A stretch of 64,000 nt of DNA from JAKLIN01 sp049288015 (GTDB taxonomy: Archaea > Nanobdellota > Nanobdellia > Pacearchaeales > GW2011-AR1), in NCBI GenBank assembly GCA_049288015.1, contig JBAQGX010000003.1, positions 62,001 to 126,000 on the forward strand, read 5' to 3'. The notes beneath the pieces are model-generated. The model saw nothing but the letters and a program-made list of their open reading frames with translations. It ran no database searches and was not told where the DNA came from. The position numbers and the translations under genes were made by a program. Within the stretch, counting starts at the first letter, position 1. Every line of letters starts with the position of its first letter. Positions 17,151 through 25,239 of this stretch are shown one piece after another.

Positions 17151-17627
17151 TTAAGCCTCTTTTTTGGATGTTTTTGTCCCTAGAATAATTTCGCCACCAT
17201 TCCTTTTAATCTTTTCTTCGGCAGATTTCGATGCACTTTTTGCTTTTATGAAAAACTTATTTTTTGTTTCGCCTTCCCCAAGTATTTTATAAGACTTTAA
17301 ATCAATCTCAAAACCCTTTTGGGTTTTCTTTGCAATTCCTTTACTAATATAATTCTCCAGATTCATTTCAATATCTTGTATATTAACTCTATCTGATTTG
17401 TCTCTTTGAGTTTTTCTACTGGTTACTCCTTGTTTTCCAAAATAACTATTTCCATACAACTTTAATACCAATGTCTTTTTTTGATCTGCTCTTTTACCAG
17501 TTCCAGACATTCCTTTTCCACCTCTATGTCCTGAACCCTTTGCTTTCTTTCTGGCTCCTCTTCCATAGGTTCCCATTCTCTTTCCTCTGTATTTTCCTGT
17601 CTTTCTTTTTTTATGTGTCTTTATCAT
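17151..17627 (-). CDS. rpl15: Ribosomal protein uL15
   Basis: Large-subunit protein of 158 residues. The basic, Gly-rich N-terminus TGKYRGKRMGTYGRGARKKA and GSGHRGGKGMSGTGKRADQK is diagnostic of archaeal uL15, and the compact C-terminal domain ends with ILGEGETKNKFFIKAKSAS, the rRNA-facing part. It lies between uL30 and secY, as in other archaeal spc operons. Confidence 0.95.
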   Translation of the reverse strand: MIKTHKKRKTGKYRGKRMGTYGRGARKKAKGSGHRGGKGMSGTGKRADQKKTLVLKLYGNSYFGKQGVTSRKTQRDKSDRVNIQDIEMNLENYISKGIAKKTQKGFEIDLKSYKILGEGETKNKFFIKAKSASKSAEEKIKRNGGEIILGTKTSKKEA

Positions 17628-17628
17628 T

Positions 17629-18048
17629 TTACAACATCCTCTCTAAAAGTTCATTTATTTTATCTTTGTGATTTCCTAGAACTCCTTTTGGGAAACTTTC
17701 TTTACTCTTTATTCCCCCTCTTGGAGGATGTAGCCTAAAAAATGGCTTTAAGTTCAATTCCTCGTATTTTTTACCTTTTTCAATATCCTTTGCAGCTTCT
17801 TTTGAGTTAATTTTTTTTGTCTTATCTACAGGTTGGCCTCTTTTTTCCAATAATTTTTCGAACATTGAAGAGTTTATTTCTCCAAATGCAACGAAGTCTT
17901 TGACTTTCTTAATCATTCCTAACTGTTCTTCTTTTGGATTAGCAATTACAATGCAAGAATATTTTTTCTTAAGTCTTAATCTATTTAGAGTCTCTTCTAT
18001 TTCTCTTCTTACTCCAACTTCTCCTCTTATCCTTATTAGGCAAATCAT
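17629..18048 (-). CDS. rpl30: Ribosomal protein uL30
   Basis: Archaeal-type long uL30 (139 residues; bacterial ones are about 60). The ferredoxin-like core is MICLIRIRGEVGVRREIEET with LNRLRLKKKYSCIVI; the archaeal extension ends FFRLHPPRGGIKSKESFPKG, which contacts 23S rRNA. Its start overlaps the end of uS5 by 4 nt. Confidence 0.95.
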   Translation of the reverse strand: MICLIRIRGEVGVRREIEETLNRLRLKKKYSCIVIANPKEEQLGMIKKVKDFVAFGEINSSMFEKLLEKRGQPVDKTKKINSKEAAKDIEKGKKYEELNLKPFFRLHPPRGGIKSKESFPKGVLGNHKDKINELLERML

Positions 18049-18860
18049 TTTGTGTTAGTTTTCCTCAATGCATCAATACATGCTTTTACTAAATTGAATG
18101 TCGTTTTTCTTTTACCAAATGTCTGACTATACACATCCTTTACTCCAGCAAGTTGAAGAACTTTTTTAAGTTCATCTGCAACAACAAGACCGGTACCTTG
18201 TGGTGCCGGAATTAAAGTAATTCTTACACTACCGGCCTTTCCAGTTATTTTGAAGGGGATTGAATGTAATTCATTACAAGAGCAATCAAAACTACCACAT
18301 GATCTTCTTATCTTCATAAGATTTAATTTTGCTTTTCTTATTGCTTTATCTCTTGCAGGAAGAGTTTCTTTTGCTTTTCCATCTCCAATTCCCACGTGTC
18401 CGTTTTCATCCCCAACAACAGCAAAGGCTGAAAAGCTTGCAACATTACCTTCCATTGTCTTCTTTTGAGTCTGTTTCCAAGCTCTTCTTTTTCCTCCCCC
18501 AAATTTACCTTTTGATTGACCAATTGAAATTAAATCTGACTTTAAACTAATTAAGGAATCTACTATTTTGTCCTCCAGAATTTTCTTATTATTATCAAGT
18601 ATTTCATCAATATTTTTTACTTTTCCTTCCTTGACTTCTTTTCCTAACTTTGTTTTAGGAGACCAAGATAAAAATACCTTTTCTGATTTTTCCTCTTTTT
18701 CTACATAACGCTTTCCTTCAAGTTCCTTTTCAATTTCTTTTTCCAAAACTTTTTCATCAGCATTAACATCCTTTTCAATTATTTTTTCTGCGGCTTCTGC
18801 TACTGGAGCTTCATAATCATCTTTCTTGAATTTTTGCAATCTTCTTTCCTTTTCTGCCAT
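18045..18860 (-). CDS. rps5: Ribosomal protein uS5 with long charged N-terminal extension
   Basis: Small-subunit protein that helps decoding fidelity. The archaeal core starts near residue 64 (WSPKTKLGKEVKEGKV) and includes the S5 double-stranded RNA-binding domain, the Cys-containing RRSCGSFDCSCNELHSIPF and PAPQGTGLVVADELKKVLQL. Total length is 271 against about 215 in most archaea; the extra N-terminal 60 residues are rich in Glu, Lys and Asp and look disordered or helical. The segment FGGGKRRAWKQTQKK replaces the usual archaeal VQRMTDSGRR-type motif. Confidence 0.95.
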   Translation of the reverse strand: MAEKERRLQKFKKDDYEAPVAEAAEKIIEKDVNADEKVLEKEIEKELEGKRYVEKEEKSEKVFLSWSPKTKLGKEVKEGKVKNIDEILDNNKKILEDKIVDSLISLKSDLISIGQSKGKFGGGKRRAWKQTQKKTMEGNVASFSAFAVVGDENGHVGIGDGKAKETLPARDKAIRKAKLNLMKIRRSCGSFDCSCNELHSIPFKITGKAGSVRITLIPAPQGTGLVVADELKKVLQLAGVKDVYSQTFGKRKTTFNLVKACIDALRKTNTK

Positions 18861-19357
18861 TATTCTTTTTCTATATTAAGTTTAATTTTTTCATACATCT
18901 TTGAAAAGTCTTTCTTTAAACTTTTGCCTTTTATTCTATCTTCTTCAGGGAATAAATCTTTACTGCCGTAACTTATTTTTAACCCAGAATCAACTAATCC
19001 CTTCAAAAAAGCGTATGGTTTAGTCTTTGCAGCAGAAGAAATCATTCCAATGTCAAATATTGGTAATTTCTTTTTTTCTTTGATTATCTTTTTTCCAATT
19101 AATAATCCAGTAAGATATGCTGCTGGAATTGACTTTAGACTTCCCTCAAATTCCTTGTCCCATCCATATTTTTCTAAATTTTTTGAAGTCACTCCTATTT
19201 CGATGCTATCTTTAGCTTCCTTCGTTGTAACATATTGTGCAATTATATATCTGTTAGTTCTTCTGAACACAATTCTTGGTATCCCGCTTATAAGTAACTT
19301 TTTCCTTTTGGAATAATCTGTTATTCCTTTCTTTCTTCTATGGAATATATTTTTCAT
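18860..19357 (-). CDS. rpl18: Ribosomal protein uL18
   Basis: 5S rRNA-binding protein of 165 residues, short for archaea (about 195). It has FHRRKKGITDYSKRKKLLIS, VFRRTNRYIIAQYV and the C-terminal GLVDSGLKISYGSKDLFPEE with RIKGKSL. Stop of eL19 overlaps its start by 4 nt, and its own stop abuts uS5. Confidence 0.95.
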   Translation of the reverse strand: MKNIFHRRKKGITDYSKRKKLLISGIPRIVFRRTNRYIIAQYVTTKEAKDSIEIGVTSKNLEKYGWDKEFEGSLKSIPAAYLTGLLIGKKIIKEKKKLPIFDIGMISSAAKTKPYAFLKGLVDSGLKISYGSKDLFPEEDRIKGKSLKKDFSKMYEKIKLNIEKE

Positions 19358-19761
19358 TTTTTCGAATCATTCAAGTATTCTTTTAATTGAGATTTACTTT
19401 TGAAATATCTATTTCTTATCTTTTTCCTTAAATCCAGAGCTTGTTCCTTTGTTATAAGACTTTTGTTTTTCAACAATAAGACGTGTTTCCTAAGTTTTCT
19501 GGTAATCGTCATATATTCTCTTTTTGTGTCTTTTGCGTTCTTCTTTATGTTTCCTGGACTTCTTTTTGTCTTATTCTTTGGTTTTGATCTTTTAGCTTTT
19601 ATTTCTCTGAGAATTATTGCCCCATCCGCCCTTAAGTTCCTTATATCATTCTTTGTGATTGCCTCCTTTATCTCATCTAGTCGAGGTTCCACAAAAATTA
19701 TTCTGTTTTTTCCAACGCCTAAAACTTTGGCTGCAAGAGCCTTTTTTTTATTGAGTTTCAT
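19354..19761 (-). CDS. rpl19e: Ribosomal protein eL19
   Basis: Archaeal/eukaryotic protein bridging the subunits, 135 residues, very basic and mainly helical. Recognisable parts are LNKKKALAAKVLGVGKNRI near the start, REIKAKRSKPKNKTKRSPGN in the middle and the C-terminal RKLRKHVLLLKNKSLITKEQ followed by RKKIRNRYFKSKSQLKEYL. It has no bacterial counterpart, confirming the archaeal assignment. Coupled to both neighbours by 4-nt overlaps. Confidence 0.93.
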   Translation of the reverse strand: MKLNKKKALAAKVLGVGKNRIIFVEPRLDEIKEAITKNDIRNLRADGAIILREIKAKRSKPKNKTKRSPGNIKKNAKDTKREYMTITRKLRKHVLLLKNKSLITKEQALDLRKKIRNRYFKSKSQLKEYLNDSKK

Positions 19762-20126
19762 TTTTTATTATTTTTAAGAAATTTATTTACATTCAAGTTA
19801 TGTATCAAAATATTGCCTTCTTTTGCTTTTTTTGCAATTTCCAGTCTTTTTTTCTTCCCGATTTTTCCTATAATTGCCATTTCTTTATTTTTGATTTTTT
19901 GCAAATCTTTGAGGTTATTTACCATTATGACTTCCTTGTCATTTATTTTTCCCCTCAGTTCTTTTTCTTTCCTATAGCCTATGCTTACAACTGCAGGGTA
20001 ACCTCCTCTTTTCTCTCTCATCTTATTATCTCTTCCTGTAGGTCTTCTCCAAACCTGTTTACTCTTCCTTCTTAATCCTAATTTTGAATATCTACTCCAC
20101 GTCCTTCTCAAAAATTTCTTTGTCAT
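19758..20126 (-). CDS. rpl32e: Ribosomal protein eL32
   Basis: Large-subunit protein, 122 residues. The family signature is FLRRTWSRYSKLGLRRKSKQ, WRRPTGRDNKMREKRGGYPA and VSIGYRKEKELRG, followed by a small alpha/beta domain with VNNLKDLQKIKNKEMAIIGK. Located between uL6 and eL19 as in other archaea, with 4-nt overlaps on both sides. Confidence 0.94.
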   Translation of the reverse strand: MTKKFLRRTWSRYSKLGLRRKSKQVWRRPTGRDNKMREKRGGYPAVVSIGYRKEKELRGKINDKEVIMVNNLKDLQKIKNKEMAIIGKIGKKKRLEIAKKAKEGNILIHNLNVNKFLKNNKK

Positions 20127-20665
20127 ATTTCTTTACCTGCCTTAGTTATCATGAAAATTCCGTCCTGGAAAACTCTTCTATCTCTCTTTCTTACTTTTGT
20201 TGCAGTTTCTATATTAGCAGCAGTTTGACCTGCTATTTCCCTATTTATTGAAGTAATTGTTACCATTTCTTTGTCAATTTTAACATCTGCACCGTCTATA
20301 ATCTTTGATTTTCTGTTTGATTTTTCTCCCAAGAAGTTTTTTATAATGATCTCATTGCCTTTTACTTCTGCAGTGATTGGAAAATGTGAGTAGCAAATCT
20401 TAAGTTTGTATTCAAACTTTTTTGAAACACCTTCAAGAATATTTTTTATGTGGGCTCTCATTGTATTTATTGTCTTTTTTTCTTTCTTGGTAGCCTTTTT
20501 ACAACCAATAATTAAAAGATTTCCGTCAAGTTTTATCTCGAGATCTCCCAAGTTCAATTTTTTATTATCTTCTCCTTCTGGACCTTTTACATTTATTATA
20601 TTTCCATTTAATTTTATCTCAATACCTTCAGGAATTTCAATTGTCTGAAAAATTTCTCTTTTCAT
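20123..20665 (-). CDS. rpl6: Ribosomal protein uL6
   Basis: Large-subunit protein near the sarcin-ricin loop and factor-binding site; 180 residues with two repeated alpha/beta domains. Domain 1 carries IEIPEGIEIKLNGNIINVKG, domain 2 YSHFPITAEVKGNEIIIKNF, and the C-terminus the conserved GQTAANIETATKVRKRDRRV with FQDGIF. Starts 1 nt after the stop of uS8. Confidence 0.96.
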   Translation of the reverse strand: MKREIFQTIEIPEGIEIKLNGNIINVKGPEGEDNKKLNLGDLEIKLDGNLLIIGCKKATKKEKKTINTMRAHIKNILEGVSKKFEYKLKICYSHFPITAEVKGNEIIIKNFLGEKSNRKSKIIDGADVKIDKEMVTITSINREIAGQTAANIETATKVRKRDRRVFQDGIFMITKAGKEI

Positions 20666-20666
20666 T

Positions 20667-21047
20667 TTAGTAAAAATAAGCTATCAAAGAGCCCCCTACT
20701 CCTTTTTCTATTGCTTCTTCGTGTGTAACTAGCCCTTGGTTTGTAGAAATAATCATTGTTCCCAAGTTTCTTGCAGGCAAATATCTTCTTCTATATTTTT
20801 CAATTTGACTTTTATCAACACTAAATCTTGGTTTGATTGCTCTGCATTCAACAAAATCTCCAAACACAACTTCTACACTTCTTTCCTTTACATTTATTTT
20901 ATATCTCTTTATGACTTCTTTTTGCTTCATTATCTTTAGAATTTCGATTAGTAAATCCGAGAACCTGTTTATTACAACACTTTCTCTTCCAGCTTTCTTA
21001 GCGTTTTTAATCATGTTCAATGCATCTGAAACTGTATCTTGTGCCAT
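20667..21047 (-). CDS. rps8: Ribosomal protein uS8
   Basis: 16S rRNA-binding assembly protein. The start is placed at ATG 21047 (MAQDTVSDALNMIKNAKKAG), one base after the uS14 stop, and not at the upstream in-frame ATG 21083, which would overlap uS14 and lacks homology. The C-terminal part RRYLPARNLGTMIISTNQGL then VTHEEAIEKGVGGSLIAYFY is typical. Confidence 0.95.
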   Translation of the reverse strand: MAQDTVSDALNMIKNAKKAGRESVVINRFSDLLIEILKIMKQKEVIKRYKINVKERSVEVVFGDFVECRAIKPRFSVDKSQIEKYRRRYLPARNLGTMIISTNQGLVTHEEAIEKGVGGSLIAYFY

Positions 21048-21048
21048 T

Positions 21049-21279
21049 TTATGAATATTTTCTGAAGCCGATTTCGACCGCAACCTCCCTAAAACATTGT
21101 CTACATAAATTTAATCCATATGAGTCTATATGTGCTCCAAATCTCCCGCATCTTTCGCATTTTCTGGAAGCTATTCCAGTCTTCCTTGCTTTTGGTTTAT
21201 TATGCCTTATGAATTTCTCCATTACCGCTGGCTTTCCCTTGAGCTGTTTTAATTCTTTTTTCCAATCACTTGCTGTCAT
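21049..21279 (-). CDS. rps14: Ribosomal protein uS14, zinc-binding
   Basis: The C-terminal half is the archaeal uS14 core: CERCGRFGAHIDSYGLNLCR then QCFREVAVEIGFRKYS, with a CxxC...CxxC zinc site. The 76-residue product is longer than the usual 50-55 because of a basic N-terminal region (TASDWKKELKQLKGKPAVME). Start ATG 21279 sits 4 nt after the uL5 stop; an upstream ATG at 21291 would overlap uL5. Confidence 0.92.
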   Translation of the reverse strand: MTASDWKKELKQLKGKPAVMEKFIRHNKPKARKTGIASRKCERCGRFGAHIDSYGLNLCRQCFREVAVEIGFRKYS

Positions 21280-21283
21280 TTTA

Positions 21284-21778
21284 TTATACAAATTTTGTTT
21301 GAAAATTGTCCTCCATAAATTTGATTATTTCTTCCTTGCTTATCCTTTGTTTTTTTGGAAGCCTGCTATTCTTTATTCTTCTTAATTGAATTCTTTTACC
21401 TGCTCTCTTAAATGTTATTGTAACATCAAATCCGGTAATTCCTATATCTCTTTGGAATTCCATCCCTGGAATTTCTATATATTCTTTTAGTCCAAAAGAG
21501 AAAGTGTTTTCGCTAATTTGCTTTTTTCTTATCTTATTATCTATAGCAACAAGAACTCTTTTAAGTAAAGGTTCAAAATCTCTTCTTATTGTTATAATCG
21601 CACCAACATTTAATTTTGGTCTTACACTTAAAGAAGGAATTCTTTTATTTGTCTTCATTTTTGCTGCTTTTCTTCCTGTAAGTATCTCAAGTAATTTGGC
21701 ACTTTTTTCTAATTTATCTTCAGTTCCACCTACACCAAATACAATTTTTTCAATTTTTATTGATCTCATGTCAGTCAT
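21284..21778 (-). CDS. rpl5: Ribosomal protein uL5
   Basis: 5S rRNA-binding protein of 164 residues forming the central protuberance. Visible signatures are KIVFGVGGTEDKLEKSAKLL, TGRKAAKMKTNKRIPSLSVR, and the C-terminal FGLKEYIEIPGMEFQRDIGI with TGFDVTITFKRAGKRIQLRR. Start overlaps the eS4 stop (ATGA). Confidence 0.96.
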   Translation of the reverse strand: MTDMRSIKIEKIVFGVGGTEDKLEKSAKLLEILTGRKAAKMKTNKRIPSLSVRPKLNVGAIITIRRDFEPLLKRVLVAIDNKIRKKQISENTFSFGLKEYIEIPGMEFQRDIGITGFDVTITFKRAGKRIQLRRIKNSRLPKKQRISKEEIIKFMEDNFQTKFV

Positions 21779-22437
21779 TTTAGCACCATAAGTTGTTTAA
21801 TTAAAATATTAATTATTTCTCCATTTCTTTCCAATTGAACAGAGTCGTTTCCGTGAATCTCTTTAATTATTCCCATTTCTCCCATGTGTTTTCCTGCAAA
21901 AACAATAGCCTTTGCTTCTTTTTGCAGTGTGATACATTCTTCTATTTTCTTATCCTTCAAATTCAATAATAGAGAATCATTTACCTTGCACTTCATATTA
22001 GAGATGAAATTTCTTCCATCACTAAGATTCAACTGTGTCTTATTTCCTTTCAAAGATTTTTTGTTTATGATCTTTGCTATTTTGTAAATAGATTCCTTAG
22101 AGTTTATTTCATTCAAGATGAACTTCTTACTTTTTCCTATTCCAATCTGGTAATACTTCTCTGGAAAATTACTTCCCTTTGCAGGGATTATTGTTATAAC
22201 ATCAAACAATAGAGCATTTTCCCTATCATCAAATACAATTCTGTTATTTAACAAAACCTGCTTTGCATTCAATGCTTTTTTTGCTTCTCTTCTATTCTGT
22301 GCCAATTTCAGCATATCTCTGATTATTATTAATATTGGAACTCCTTTTTCTATGCTATATCTTGGTCTAACCAAGAGAGCGGTTCCTTTCCTTTCTATTG
22401 GCCAATTTTTTGGGCTTGCTTCCCTTTTTAAGTGCAT
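21775..22437 (-). CDS. rps4e: Ribosomal protein eS4
   Basis: Archaeal/eukaryotic small-subunit protein, 220 residues, containing an S4-like RNA-binding segment (VPILIIIRDMLKLAQNRREA) and the central eS4 domain (VLLNNRIVFDDRENALLFDV), then a KOW-like C-terminus with VFAGKHMGEMGIIKEIHGND. It opens with MHLKREASPKNWPIERKG, a near-invariant start of the family. Confidence 0.96.
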   Translation of the reverse strand: MHLKREASPKNWPIERKGTALLVRPRYSIEKGVPILIIIRDMLKLAQNRREAKKALNAKQVLLNNRIVFDDRENALLFDVITIIPAKGSNFPEKYYQIGIGKSKKFILNEINSKESIYKIAKIINKKSLKGNKTQLNLSDGRNFISNMKCKVNDSLLLNLKDKKIEECITLQKEAKAIVFAGKHMGEMGIIKEIHGNDSVQLERNGEIINILIKQLMVLK

Positions 22438-22438
22438 T

Positions 22439-22822
22439 TTATTTTTTCTCCGTTAGTCTCTTTAATCTTTTTTTGTCTTCTAGATTTAATTCAACTAATT
22501 GTAAATTTGAGGGCTCCATTTTTAAATTTGCTTTTGAGCCATCTTTCTTTTTAATTTGAATTCCATCAATAATTACCTTTGAAACTTTTATCATTACTTG
22601 TGTTATTTTACCTTCCTTTCCTTTGAACTTTCCTCTCATTACTTTAATTTTATCTCCTTTCCTCAGAGTAAGACTTCTTTTTTTGTATTTTTTTCTTAAA
22701 TCTTCTGATAAATTTGAGCTCACAGATTTAGCTTTTAAATGCAATGGCGCATTTGCTAAGTACTTTCTCTGCTTTCTAGGCTTTTTGCTTCCTTTCCAAT
22801 CTTTGTTAAATTTTTGTTTCAT
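22439..22822 (-). CDS. rpl24: Ribosomal protein uL24
   Basis: KOW-domain large-subunit protein, 127 residues. The N-terminus KQRKYLANAPLHLKAKSVSS is typical of archaeal/eukaryotic L26-like uL24, and the KOW motif is KGDKIKVMRGKFKGKEGKIT. Lies one base after uL14 in the operon. Confidence 0.95.
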   Translation of the reverse strand: MKQKFNKDWKGSKKPRKQRKYLANAPLHLKAKSVSSNLSEDLRKKYKKRSLTLRKGDKIKVMRGKFKGKEGKITQVMIKVSKVIIDGIQIKKKDGSKANLKMEPSNLQLVELNLEDKKRLKRLTEKK

Positions 22823-22823
22823 T

Positions 22824-23225
22824 TTAGTATACTACCGACGCAATTTTAGCAACTTGAGGCCATCTTTCCATGACTTCTCTTGCAACTGGTCCTTTTATTT
22901 GTGTTCCTTTAGGGTTTCCTTTTTCATCCTTGAGAAGAGCAACTGCATTATCTTCAAATGCAATTCTCTCACCATTAAATCTTCTGTAAGATTTTTTCTG
23001 TCTTATTACGATAGCATCAAATACTTTCCCTCTCATATCAGGGATACCTTTTCTTACACTAACTTTTACCCAATCTGCAATTTTGGCAGTAGCTTGTCTT
23101 CCTTTTTTCGCCTTCCATCTCTTTACAGATACAATTCTTACAACTCTTGCTCCACTATTATCTGCTGCAATTACCTTAGCTCCAAGATTAAGCCCTCTTG
23201 TTCCTCTTGCCCCTATTGCTTTCAT
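22824..23225 (-). CDS. rpl14: Ribosomal protein uL14
   Basis: Highly conserved large-subunit protein at the subunit interface; 133 residues. Signature segments are LGAKVIAADNSGARVVRIVS, VSVRKGIPDMRGKVFDAIVI and RFNGERIAFEDNAVALLKDE, ending with GTQIKGPVAREVMERWPQVA. Its ATG overlaps the uS17 stop by 4 nt. Confidence 0.97.
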   Translation of the reverse strand: MKAIGARGTRGLNLGAKVIAADNSGARVVRIVSVKRWKAKKGRQATAKIADWVKVSVRKGIPDMRGKVFDAIVIRQKKSYRRFNGERIAFEDNAVALLKDEKGNPKGTQIKGPVAREVMERWPQVAKIASVVY

Positions 23226-23578
23226 AATTTTTCTCCTCCTTTGACTTTATCTGTGACTACAAAATGTATGATCTTGCTTAGAGGTCTGCATTCCACTATT
23301 TTCACATAATCTCCAACATTAATGTTTTTTTCAATACATACGGGGAGTCTTGCATGAATTTTCGTTTTAAGTTTGATGTATCTCTCATACTTTCTGATAT
23401 ACTCGGTTCTATCAAACTCGATTGTAATTCTTTTCTGGAACTTTTTTATAACTTTTCCATTAAATGTTCTTCCTCTAAGTTTAAGAGACCCGTGAAATGG
23501 GCAATCAATATCATTACAGCTAGTGCTAACTATTTCAGGAGTTTTCTTTCTTTCAATTTCTTTGTTTTTCTTTTCCAT
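23222..23578 (-). CDS. rps17: Ribosomal protein uS17
   Basis: Primary 16S-binding protein of the OB fold, 118 residues. Archaeal features are CNDIDCPFHGSLKLRGRTFN at the front and the core VIKKFQKRITIEFDRTEYIR then HARLPVCIEKNINVGDYVKI. Only 17 nt separate it from the aIF1 gene upstream; the rnp1 gene usual at this spot is absent. Confidence 0.96.
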   Translation of the reverse strand: MEKKNKEIERKKTPEIVSTSCNDIDCPFHGSLKLRGRTFNGKVIKKFQKRITIEFDRTEYIRKYERYIKLKTKIHARLPVCIEKNINVGDYVKIVECRPLSKIIHFVVTDKVKGGEKL

Positions 23579-23595
23579 TTTATTTTTTCGTTTGT

Positions 23596-23883
23596 TTATT
23601 CAATGTTAAAGCCCATCTCTTCCAAGATTGGCTTTATCTTCTTCATGTGATCTCCTTGAAGTTCTATTGTGCTTCCTTCAAAGGTTCCTCCACAAGCAAG
23701 CTCGTTTTTGAGATCCTTTGCGATCTTTCTAACGTCGACTCCCTTGTCAAAGCCGGAGATCAATGTGACGACCTTTCCGTACCTTTTCTTGTCAGTCTTC
23801 ACTTGTATTCTCTGACTCGCTTTACCAATGTGTTCACAAACGCATGCCTCTAAGGGCAACCCGCATTTTGGACATATATTCAT
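23596..23883 (-). CDS. Translation initiation factor aIF1 (SUI1 family)
   Basis: Start-codon selection factor; 95 residues. An N-terminal zinc-ribbon-like MNICPKCGLPLEACVC precedes the SUI1 fold, with KTDKKRYGKVVTLISGFDKG, KNELACGGTFEGSTIELQGD and MKKIKPILEEMGF. Position between uL29 and uS17 is the conserved archaeal location. Start lies 1 nt after the uL29 stop. Confidence 0.95.
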   Translation of the reverse strand: MNICPKCGLPLEACVCEHIGKASQRIQVKTDKKRYGKVVTLISGFDKGVDVRKIAKDLKNELACGGTFEGSTIELQGDHMKKIKPILEEMGFNIE

Positions 23884-23884
23884 T

Positions 23885-24052
23885 TTATTTGTTGAGTGTG
23901 AGTATCTGAGCTATTGTCTTTTTAATGTTTTTTATCTTAGACGTTCCCTGCTTTGAAACATTGATCTTTGATTTTATTAGCTCAAGTTTTAATTCTTTGA
24001 TTCTTTTTTCCTTTTCTTCCTTATTCAAATTGATATGTTCTTTTGTCTTCAT
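23885..24052 (-). CDS. rpl29: Ribosomal protein uL29
   Basis: A short 55-codon gene encoding MKTKEHINLNKEEKEKRIKE at the start, then LKLELIKSKINVSKQGTS and KIKNIKKTIAQILTLNK. Two antiparallel helices, the GTSKIKNIKKTIAQILT region and the location between uS3 and aIF1 identify uL29, which sits at the peptide exit tunnel. Its ATG overlaps the uS3 TGA by 4 nt. Confidence 0.94.
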   Translation of the reverse strand: MKTKEHINLNKEEKEKRIKELKLELIKSKINVSKQGTSKIKNIKKTIAQILTLNK

Positions 24053-24723
24053 TTTTTATTCTTCTTTGATTTAGTTATTTTTGGAACGTCCCTAGCTTGT
24101 ATTGAATTTGATTTTAACTTTGTAATTAATTCATCATTGATTATTATCTTATCTTTCAGTTCTGCAGTTGGTGAGAGGATTGCAACTTTTATCCCAACAG
24201 TCCCTGGTTTTGTTTCTGCTCTAGCTTGAGCCCTGTCAACTACTTTTGCACCTTCTCCAATCTTTTTCAAATAACCTTGGGCAAATCTCCAAGATTTTGC
24301 TCTTGCTCCTGGTAGTTTTCCACTTAATCTTATTTCGGATCCTAGAGCCTTTGCATCAATTATTTTCTGAAGTGTTCTATATGCAATTACTTTGAACCTT
24401 AAAGGACCGAATTTTTCTATTCCCAAAGCGATTTCATCTGCAGTAATCTGAGCATCAAATTCTGGATTTCTTATTTCATCTATTTCTACATGGGGATTTT
24501 CAAGTTTGAATCTAATTTTCAATGTCCTTGTTAATTCTTCTATTCTCTCCCCACTTCTTCCAATTATTAATCCTGCTTTGTGGGTTGAGATAATTATCTT
24601 TTCTCCAACAGGAGTATATTCTATCTTAACTCTGCTAATTTTTCCTCTTCCAAGTGAACTTTTTATGAATTCTTTCATTGCGAATTCCTCTTTCTTGAAC
24701 TTTACAACATTTTTTTCTTCCAT
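24049..24723 (-). CDS. rps3: Ribosomal protein uS3
   Basis: mRNA-entry helicase component of the small subunit; 224 residues. The KH type II domain carries ISTHAGLIIGRSGERIEELT-like sequence (here ISTHKAGLIIGRSGERIEEL), and the C-terminal domain includes AYRTLQKIIDAKALGSEIRL, SGKLPGARAKSWRFAQGYLK and RAQARAETKPGTVGIKVAIL. All are archaeal uS3 hallmarks. Confidence 0.97.
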   Translation of the reverse strand: MEEKNVVKFKKEEFAMKEFIKSSLGRGKISRVKIEYTPVGEKIIISTHKAGLIIGRSGERIEELTRTLKIRFKLENPHVEIDEIRNPEFDAQITADEIALGIEKFGPLRFKVIAYRTLQKIIDAKALGSEIRLSGKLPGARAKSWRFAQGYLKKIGEGAKVVDRAQARAETKPGTVGIKVAILSPTAELKDKIIINDELITKLKSNSIQARDVPKITKSKKNKK

Positions 24724-24724
24724 T

Positions 24725-25237
24725 TTATTTTTTCTTATTCTTTGTTTGTTTATTTTTTACAATTATCTTAATATGTGTCCTTTTTCTTCTAATTTTGCCG
24801 AATTGACCAAAAGGTCTTTGACCAATGTTGGAAATTGCTTCAACAATTACTGGATTTTCCAATCCATTTACGTTTGAATTTGCAGATAATGTTTTTAACA
24901 ATTTTATAAAATGTTCAGAGGCATTTTTTGGAAATCTTCCAGACATAATTTTACCCTTTCTATGTGGAATTTCTCCTCTCATTGGGACAGCTTTCTTCTT
25001 TAAGATAACTTCTTCTAAATCGCTAATTGCTTGGTTTATTGTTTTATTCTTAATAAATCTACAAACTGCCCCACTTGTTTTTGTTGATAAATGGGAATTA
25101 TATGAACTAACAAAAGCTTCTGTTTTTGGTTTCTTTGTTTCTTTTTTGGCTTCCTTCTTTTCCTCATTCTTTTTGGGAGCCTCAGCTAATTCTTTGTTGT
25201 CTTTTTTCTCTTCCATTTTTATTTCTTTATTTTCCAT
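24725..25237 (-). CDS. rpl22: Ribosomal protein uL22 with Lys/Glu-rich N-terminal tail
   Basis: Exit-tunnel protein. The core begins near residue 50 and has VCRFIKNKTINQAISDLEEV, PHRKGKIMSGRFPKNASEHF and the C-terminal IGQRPFGQFGKIRRKRTHIK hairpin. About 45 extra residues at the N-terminus are almost only Lys, Glu, Ala and Asn, predicted disordered, giving 170 residues in all. Confidence 0.95.
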   Translation of the reverse strand: MENKEIKMEEKKDNKELAEAPKKNEEKKEAKKETKKPKTEAFVSSYNSHLSTKTSGAVCRFIKNKTINQAISDLEEVILKKKAVPMRGEIPHRKGKIMSGRFPKNASEHFIKLLKTLSANSNVNGLENPVIVEAISNIGQRPFGQFGKIRRKRTHIKIIVKNKQTKNKKK

Positions 25238-25239
25238 TT

